From the NCBI RefSeq assembly GCF_900108945.1, contig NZ_FNYE01000046.1, forward strand, positions 1-58,739: 58,739 bases of DNA. Reading direction: 5' to 3'. This document shows positions 53,853 through 58,739 of the stretch, in pieces (position 1 is the stretch's first letter; every line of letters starts with the position of its first letter). The position numbers and the translations under genes were made by a program. The notes below the pieces were generated by a model. That model had not been told where the DNA came from. It saw only the letters and a program-made list of their open reading frames with translations, and made no database searches. This DNA comes from Paraburkholderia diazotrophica (lineage in GTDB: Bacteria > Pseudomonadota > Gammaproteobacteria > Burkholderiales > Burkholderiaceae).

Positions 53853-54863
53853 TTACTTCGACGTAGCAGCCGTTGTCACGAAGCGCGTCGTGACGGCTGC
53901 ACTGTAGTCAGGCAGTATCTGGTCGATTTTCTTTTGCTCCTGAAGAAAGCGCGCCGTTGCTGCCACGGCTTTTGCCGTGCCTCCGCCAAGCAGCGTCGGC
54001 GCTGCCTGTTCGGATGCAGTCGGATAGACATTGCCTGCGAGCAGTTGCGGTACGTCCGATGTATTTGCGCCGCTGAGCTTTGAAATGGCTACGACCTGCG
54101 TCGAGCCCGAAGTCCATGTCTTGCCGTTTGCCCGATAGTCCGAAATGGCGTTCAACGTTACGGACACAAACTTCGCGACGAATCCCGGATGTGCCTGCGC
54201 AAAGTCCTTGCGCACGGCCCAAAGATCGAACGTCGGTGCGCCCCACTTTCCGACTTCCGTCGAATCGACGAGGACGTGGCCCGATTCCTTGGCCTTGCCG
54301 AGCGCAGGATCCCACGTATAGGCCGCGTCGATGTCGGCACGCGCCCACGCCGCGATGATTTCGGTGGGTCCGAGATTGACGATGCGCACCTGATCGGGCT
54401 TGATGCCCCAGTGCTTCAACGCCGCGAGCAGGCTGTAATGGCTGGTCGATACAAAGGGCGTTGCGATTGTTTTGCCGATGAGATCCTGCGGCTTGTCGAT
54501 ATGCGCGCCATTGCGCGCGACGAGTGCTTCCGAGCCGCCCGTCAACGCATTCAGCACGACCGCTTCAATCGGCACGCCGCGGCTCACGGCGGCCGAGAAG
54601 GGACTTGAGCCGACATCGCCGATCTGGATATCGCCGGAAGCGAGTGCGGCTACGATGTCCGCGCCCGTATCGAAGCGCCGCCAGTTGATCGTCCAGCCCG
54701 TTGCTTTCTCATACGCTGCGCTGGCCTGGGCGAGCTTCGCAGGATCGGCGCCGTACTGATAGGCGATATTGACGGTGTCTGCGCGTGCCGCAGTGCCGTG
54801 GATGAGCCATGTTGCCAGCACTGCGTTTGCAGCGATAGCCTGGACGAAACGTTTAATGTTCAT
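53853..54863 (-). CDS. tauA: Taurine-binding periplasmic protein
   Basis: A 336-residue exported binding protein. After the signal peptide (ending AARA) the sequence follows E. coli TauA closely from memory: VNIAYQYGADPAKLAQA, WRRFDTGADIVAALASGDIQIG, FVSTSHYSLLAALKHWGIKP, GKWGAPTFDLWAVRKDFA. It imports taurine or related sulphonates as a sulphur source. No tauD dioxygenase gene follows in this window. The start at 54863 fits the signal peptide better than 54944. Confidence 0.92.
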   Translation of the reverse strand: MNIKRFVQAIAANAVLATWLIHGTAARADTVNIAYQYGADPAKLAQASAAYEKATGWTINWRRFDTGADIVAALASGDIQIGDVGSSPFSAAVSRGVPIEAVVLNALTGGSEALVARNGAHIDKPQDLIGKTIATPFVSTSHYSLLAALKHWGIKPDQVRIVNLGPTEIIAAWARADIDAAYTWDPALGKAKESGHVLVDSTEVGKWGAPTFDLWAVRKDFAQAHPGFVAKFVSVTLNAISDYRANGKTWTSGSTQVVAISKLSGANTSDVPQLLAGNVYPTASEQAAPTLLGGGTAKAVAATARFLQEQKKIDQILPDYSAAVTTRFVTTAATSK

Positions 54864-55125
54864 GGAAGATTTCTGTTCAGTTGGAGATGGAAGCAGGTTA
54901 GCGCGTGGAGAGCCGCCTGCTAACCAATGAATCATCAGTTGCATATACGGCTTGAAGCATTGCTGCGCATGTCGTGCGACGCGTGCGGTGGCTCTATTGC
55001 GCGTTCGCTTCTTTGCAAATGCCGTGCGGCGATTACATCCGATGTAATTGGTGTGCCGCGCAACGTTCTCTACTCTTTGGCTGTCGCGCTACGAATCTGG
55101 TGGCGCTCACCGTCAAGGAGATACC

Positions 55126-55686
55126 ATGTCCACCCGCTATCCCGTTCATACGATGGAATCGGCGCCTGCACAATCGAAACCCGTGCTCCGGCAACTGCAA
55201 GAGGCTTTTGGTCTGATCCCGAATATTGCGGCCGCAATGGCCACATCGCCGGTATTGGTCAACGGGTTCATCGGCCTGTTCGAGCGCGTGCATGCAAGCA
55301 GTTTGACGGAGCCGCAAATCCAGACGTTGCTGCTGACCAACGCGGTCACGAACGTCAGCGAGTGGCCCGTCGCGTTTCACACCGCACTCGCATTGAAACA
55401 GGGCGTACGCCCCGCCGATGTCGATGCGATCCGGCAACGCGAGCTGCCTGATGACGCCCGACTCGCCGCGCTGTCGATGCTCGCGCGTACGTTGATCGAA
55501 AAGCGTGGCCGCCTTGCCGATGCGGACCAGCGGCGTTTCTTCGAAGCCGGGTTCAGCGCCGAGCAACTGCTTGAAGTCATCGCGGTGGTTGCCGCATCGA
55601 CGATCACGAACTACGTCGCGAGCGTGACCCGGCCGGCACTCGAAGCATCGTTCGAGGCGTTCGCCTGGCGTGCGCCCGTCGCGTGA
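55126..55686 (+). CDS. Carboxymuconolactone decarboxylase-family (AhpD-like) protein without the CxxC
   Basis: A 186-residue helical protein with the CMD-domain plan (IPNIAAAMATSPVLVNGFIGLFERVHASSLTEPQIQTLLL, described in pieces, then ALALKQGVRPADVDAIRQ). The redox CxxC of AhpD-type enzymes is replaced by EWPVAFHT: both Cys are absent, only the His remains. Peroxidase activity of the AhpD kind is therefore unlikely. ATG at 55126 follows AAGGAG. It is followed 37 bases later by an XRE-type regulator. Confidence 0.8.
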   Translation: MSTRYPVHTMESAPAQSKPVLRQLQEAFGLIPNIAAAMATSPVLVNGFIGLFERVHASSLTEPQIQTLLLTNAVTNVSEWPVAFHTALALKQGVRPADVDAIRQRELPDDARLAALSMLARTLIEKRGRLADADQRRFFEAGFSAEQLLEVIAVVAASTITNYVASVTRPALEASFEAFAWRAPVA

Positions 55687-55723
55687 GTTCGCTATAGTCG
55701 TCCGCGTTGATCGGGGAAATCGA

Positions 55724-56569
55724 ATGAATGTCACCAGTCGCGACCGGAAAGCGCCGCCCGGCGAACTTGGCAGCTTGTTGCGCTATTGGCGCGATGTACG
55801 TGGCGTGAGTCAGCTCGATCTGTCGCTCGATGCGGGTGTCTCGCAGCGGCAGATCAGCTTCATTGAAAGCGGGCGCAGCGTGCCAGGCCGGGAGACCTTG
55901 CTGACGCTCGCGCAAACGCTCGATGTGCCGCTGCGCGAGCGCAATGCACTGCTGCTCGCGGCTGGCTATGCACCCCTGTATTCGGAGGCGCCGTGGAACG
56001 CGCAGGAGATGCGCAGCGTCATCCGCGCGCTCGAGCGGGTCGTTCGCCAGCACGAACCGTTTCCCGCGATCGCGATGGACGGGCACTGGAACGTCCTGAT
56101 GACCAACGATGCGGCGCCACGCTTTTTCAACTGCTTCATCGATATGGCTTCGCGCGAAGGTCCGCGCAACATGTTGCATCTGATGTTCGATCGGCAGGGG
56201 ATGCGTCCGTTCCTGGCCGACTGGGACACCGTTTCGCGCAGCCTGTTGCAGCGGGTGTACCGGGAATCGGTGGGTCGGGTGATCGACGACGATACCGCGC
56301 GTCTGCTCGATGAACTGCTCGCCTATCCCGACGTACCGCGCGACTGGAAGAGCTGGCACGCGCCCGCCACTGCGCCTGCGATGCCCATGATTCCGCTCGG
56401 CTTCGTCAAAGACGGCATCGTGCTTCGATATTTCTCGATGATCACAAGCGTTGGCGCACCGCAAAACGTTGCCGCGCAGGAGCTGCGCCTCGAATGCATG
56501 TTCCCTGTCGACGATGCAACAGAAGCGCGCCATCACGCGATGCTCGCAGCGCATTCATCGAAACGCTGA
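55724..56569 (+). CDS. XRE-type regulator with MmyB-like C-terminal domain
   Basis: A 281-residue protein. The N-terminal XRE HTH (LLRYWRDVRGVSQLDLSLDAGVSQRQISFIESGRSVPGRE, in outline) is followed by an MmyB-like ligand-binding domain with GHWNVLMTNDAAPRFF and MLHLMFDRQGMRPFLADWD. Members of this family often regulate adjacent enzymes. It forms a pair with the CMD-family gene upstream. ATG at 55724 follows GGGGA. Confidence 0.88.
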   Translation: MNVTSRDRKAPPGELGSLLRYWRDVRGVSQLDLSLDAGVSQRQISFIESGRSVPGRETLLTLAQTLDVPLRERNALLLAAGYAPLYSEAPWNAQEMRSVIRALERVVRQHEPFPAIAMDGHWNVLMTNDAAPRFFNCFIDMASREGPRNMLHLMFDRQGMRPFLADWDTVSRSLLQRVYRESVGRVIDDDTARLLDELLAYPDVPRDWKSWHAPATAPAMPMIPLGFVKDGIVLRYFSMITSVGAPQNVAAQELRLECMFPVDDATEARHHAMLAAHSSKR

Positions 56570-56592
56570 GCGGATTGCAAAGGTCCGCTCCG

Positions 56593-57309
56593 CTAGCTTT
56601 GCGCGCGATCGAGCCCGGTGAGATGCATCTCACGCCTGTCGACAAAGCCCAGCGTGCGATAGAGCGAAATCGCGGTCCGGTTCGATGTGAAGACGTGCAG
56701 AAAGGGCGTCTCGCCGCGCGCGGTGATGGTTGAGATCAGCAGTTTCATCAGGCCGGCAGCATGGCCACGCCCGCGAAACGCCTCGTCCACGCAGACAGCG
56801 CTGATCTCCGTGAACCCGTCGAGCGTCATGCGCTCGCCCGCCATCGCGACCAGTTCGTCCTGCGTGCGAACGCCAAAATAAGATCCGAGTTCGATGGTGC
56901 GCGGACCAAACGGGCCGGGCCTGGTCGCGGCGGTCAGCGCGAGCATCTCGGGAACATCGGCAACGGCCAGTCTCACGTGCTGAAATTCATCCTGTCGATC
57001 GAGCCTGCCTTGCCAGATCATCTGCAGCAAGACGGCCCGCCTTATGACGGAGAAGCCGGGCGGAGGAACGATGTCGTCCGTCGTGACCAAAGTGACGGGG
57101 CCTTGCGCCTCAACGAGAGAACGCAAAGCCGCAAACGATTCCGCACTGGAGTCGGCCGTCGCGGCATAGGGCGCGACGTCGGACGGATAGCGGATCGCCC
57201 CGCCATCGCCGAGTGCAAAGCGTTTATGCGTCGCGACGAGCGCGTTCCAGACCACATCGTCGAGAGGATGGATTCCGCTCGCTTTCCTTTTTGCTTCGGC
57301 TTCAGACAT
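56593..57309 (-). CDS. GNAT-family N-acetyltransferase (FR47-like)
   Basis: A 238-residue protein whose C-terminal half carries the acetyl-CoA-binding GNAT motif: EISAVCVDEAFRGRGHAAGLMKLLI with the R/Q-x-x-G-x-G/A pattern, and LHVFTSNRTAISLYRTLGF. The N-terminal half is poorly conserved. The ATG at 57309 is six bases from GGAG, so I prefer it to 57321. Substrate unknown. Confidence 0.85.
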   Translation of the reverse strand: MSEAEAKRKASGIHPLDDVVWNALVATHKRFALGDGGAIRYPSDVAPYAATADSSAESFAALRSLVEAQGPVTLVTTDDIVPPPGFSVIRRAVLLQMIWQGRLDRQDEFQHVRLAVADVPEMLALTAATRPGPFGPRTIELGSYFGVRTQDELVAMAGERMTLDGFTEISAVCVDEAFRGRGHAAGLMKLLISTITARGETPFLHVFTSNRTAISLYRTLGFVDRREMHLTGLDRAQS

Positions 57310-57401
57310 CGCTTTCTCCATCGAGGTGTGGGGCAGCGCTTCTGGTTGATCTTCCCGTCGCTCTTCCAGGCGTTTGATAACGTCGACGCTGCCCCAAGCA
57401 C

Positions 57402-57695
57402 TTAGTTCTTCTGAATCAGGCGGCCCAACGGCGCGAGGGGTCCGACAGGCGTCAATTCGAACGTCATGAAGCCGCCTTCCGTCAGCGGCAGTTCGTTCAC
57501 TGTCGCCTTCGCTTCATCGATCGACTCGATGTCCATCAGAAAGAACACGCCGGGGCGGTCCTGGCGAAACCAGAACTGCTCGATCTTTCCGTCGAGATAG
57601 AGCTGAAGCGTATGGGGGACTTCCTTCGCCATGAGCTGCGGCTGTTGTTCCGGAGTGGGCGGGGTGGTGATCGTTCCGGCAGCAAAAACTTTCAC
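57402..57695 (-). CDS. YciI/muconolactone isomerase-like small protein
   Basis: A 97-residue protein of the ferredoxin-like dimeric alpha/beta-barrel type (MKVFAAGTITTPP, LQLYLDGKIEQFWFRQDRPGVFFLMDIESIDEA, ELPLTEGGFMTFELTPVGPL). This resembles muconolactone delta-isomerase and YciI-like proteins. AAAGGAG precedes the ATG. Function unknown; it lies 92 bases upstream of the GNAT gene in the same direction. Confidence 0.72.
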   Translation of the reverse strand: MKVFAAGTITTPPTPEQQPQLMAKEVPHTLQLYLDGKIEQFWFRQDRPGVFFLMDIESIDEAKATVNELPLTEGGFMTFELTPVGPLAPLGRLIQKN

Positions 57696-57864
57696 AGTGA
57701 TCTCCTTTCAATGTTCCGTTGCGATGCGCAACGGTGATCACTCTAGCTTTCGGGTCCGGAAAACGATATCGTCGCAAATGACAACTTCGGGGTCATTTAC
57801 GCCATGCGTGACGTGCGGCCACAACGGGCAAAGACTCGTGCGGTAGAGGCGGCCGATGGACCGT

Positions 57865-58094
57865 TCATATACCGCGATTCGGTGCAGCCAGGCCTCGCTC
57901 GTACGCGTCGGCTTCTTCCATCAGCCACGCTTCGAACGCCATCAGTTGTGGCGACCTTGAACTGACGAGTGGGGCATGCGAGGTAGTAGGCGCCGGGCGT
58001 GGTCACTTGCAGGTCGAATGGCGCGATGAGCTTTCCGCTCGTCAGATCGTCTTCGATTGACGCGCGCACCGCTATCACCACGCCGAATCTTCCT
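57865..58094 (-). pseudogene. 3' remnant of a LysR-family (GcvA-like) regulator, frameshifted
   Basis: The minus strand encodes the C-terminal end of a LysR effector domain: GVVIAVRASIEDDLTSGKL, then APFDLQVTTPGAYYLACPTRQ, then after a shift of frame SPQLMAFEAWLMEEADAYERG and a stop at 57865-57867. The 5' two-thirds of the gene is missing and the sequence breaks at about 58095 into an unrelated MFS fragment. Confidence 0.7.
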
Positions 58095-58098
58095 GCAT

Positions 58099-58218
58099 GA
58101 GGGCGGAACGCTCGGCGTCGCGATGTTCATCGGCGCGGCGATGCTCGTGATGATCGTCGCGGTAGGCGCGTTCGGGCCGCGCACGCGCAATCGACGTCTG
58201 GAGGATCTGTCGCGCTGA
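58099..58218 (+). pseudogene. 3' remnant of an MFS transporter gene
   Basis: The plus strand encodes about 39 residues with one hydrophobic helix (EGGTLGVAMFIGAAMLVM) and an end FGPRTRNRRLEDLSR plus stop (58216-58218), typical of the C-terminus of sugar/metabolite-transporting MFS proteins. There is no start and no upstream part; the fragment abuts the LysR remnant. Confidence 0.6.
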
Positions 58219-58388
58219 GCCGGCGAATCAGCCAGATACGCGGACAAATTCGCGATCAGTGCGATAACGATCCGGGGCAACGCGACGCGCAAGCGCCGAT
58301 ATTTGACAGGCGCGGCGACGCATGACGGATGATGCGTCCGTTGGCGATCCGGCAACGCGTGACCACGAGCCGTGGCGTCGTGCCCCGT

Positions 58389-58404
58389 GTGCGCAGTCGC
58401 GCAC
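58389..58404 (-). terminator. Weak hairpin downstream of gspG
   Basis: GTGCGC pairs with GCGCAC around a four-base loop, 32 bases beyond the gspG stop on the minus strand. No U-tract is seen, so this is only a candidate. Confidence 0.25.
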
Positions 58405-58436
58405 GTTGCCCTGTGAGCAAAAGAAACAAACGACGC

Positions 58437-58739
58437 CTACTGCCACGAACCGACGTCGGCATCGTTGCCTTCGCCGCCCGGCTTGCCGTCCGCGCCGTAG
58501 CTGAACACGTCGATCTCGCCATGCACGCCCGGATTCAGGTACTGATACGTGTTGCCCCACGGATCGTTCGGCAGACGCTCGAGATAGCCGCCGTCCTTCC
58601 AGTTGTTCGGGATCGGGTCCGTGGTCGGTTTTTCGATCAGCGCGCGCAGGCCCTGCTCCTGGGTCGGATAGCGGCCATTGTCGAGCCGGTACAGCTTGAG
58701 CGACTGCATGACGGTGCCGATGTCCTGCTTGGCGGCCAC
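58437..58739 (-). CDS. gspG: GspG major pseudopilin of a second (canonical) type II system, partial
   Basis: The C-terminal 100 residues of GspG run off the right edge, with the N-terminal prepilin motif outside. The visible part is highly typical: AKQDIGTVMQSLKLYRLDNGRYPTQEQGLRAL, LERLPNDPWGNTYQYLNPG, IDVFSYGADGKPGGEGNDADVGSW (given in pieces), including the calcium-binding loop. It is clearly distinct from the GspG at 37074, so the genome carries two type II systems. Confidence 0.93.
   Translation of the reverse strand: MAAKQDIGTVMQSLKLYRLDNGRYPTQEQGLRALIEKPTTDPIPNNWKDGGYLERLPNDPWGNTYQYLNPGVHGEIDVFSYGADGKPGGEGNDADVGSWQ

Noticed and set aside
1..58739. CRISPR arrays, tRNA or rRNA genes, complete insertion sequences
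   Set aside because: None was seen: no regularly spaced repeats, no cloverleaf-like or rRNA sequence, and no transposase with terminal repeats.

Overview
The window is GC-rich DNA with the codon bias and gene content of a betaproteobacterium, most likely Burkholderiaceae (Paraburkholderia or Caballeronia-like). This placement is inferred from gene order and protein character; no search was run.

Layout. 1-508: 5' part of a tyrosine-recombinase-like integrase running off the left edge. 638-13202: a complete-looking Tad/Flp pilus locus (flp, cpaA/tadV, an AAA ATPase, cpaB, cpaC, a small lipoprotein, a TadG-like protein, two TadE-like proteins, cpaE, cpaF, tadB, tadC), with a strong hairpin right after flp. 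13217-15231: two near-identical MarR-type regulators, a decayed fragment of a third copy, and an isoprenylcysteine methyltransferase-like membrane protein between them. 15401-16087: an AlkD-like DNA repair protein.

16400-31692: a seven-gene, tightly spaced operon for secreted cupredoxin proteins. Two multicopper-oxidase-like proteins each carry only half of the expected copper ligands. They are followed by a 2,720-residue exported protein (two ligand-less cupredoxin domains, Ig/cadherin-like domains, a TIG-like domain and a parallel beta-helix region), a small exported protein, two LolA-like proteins and a c-type cytochrome fused to a periplasmic-binding-like domain.

31729-36938: a lytic transglycosylase, a NarL-type response regulator, a soluble PAS histidine kinase, a SCO1-like copper chaperone with a Met/His-rich extension, and a second NarL-type regulator. 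37074-47135: an atypical type II secretion system (GspG, F, E, PilM/N/O-like and GspC/PilP-like proteins, a TPR-containing secretin, three more pseudopilin-like proteins). A sigma-54 activator follows at 47426.

My main reading is that 16400-47135 is one functional unit. A split multicopper oxidase and a giant partner would leave by Sec, be metallated in the periplasm with help from the SCO protein, and then be exported by the dedicated type II system, under control of the NarL-type two-component proteins. Similar palindromic elements upstream of the oxidase, SCO and secretion operons support co-regulation. The substrate cannot be read from sequence; Mn(II), Fe(II) or another extracellular reductant are possibilities.

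49428 to the right end: a glycosyltransferase, a Gfo/Idh/MocA oxidoreductase, tauABC, a CMD-like protein with an XRE/MmyB-type regulator, a GNAT acetyltransferase, a YciI/muconolactone-isomerase-like protein, a scar of LysR and MFS gene ends, and the C-terminal part of a canonical gspG running off the right edge.
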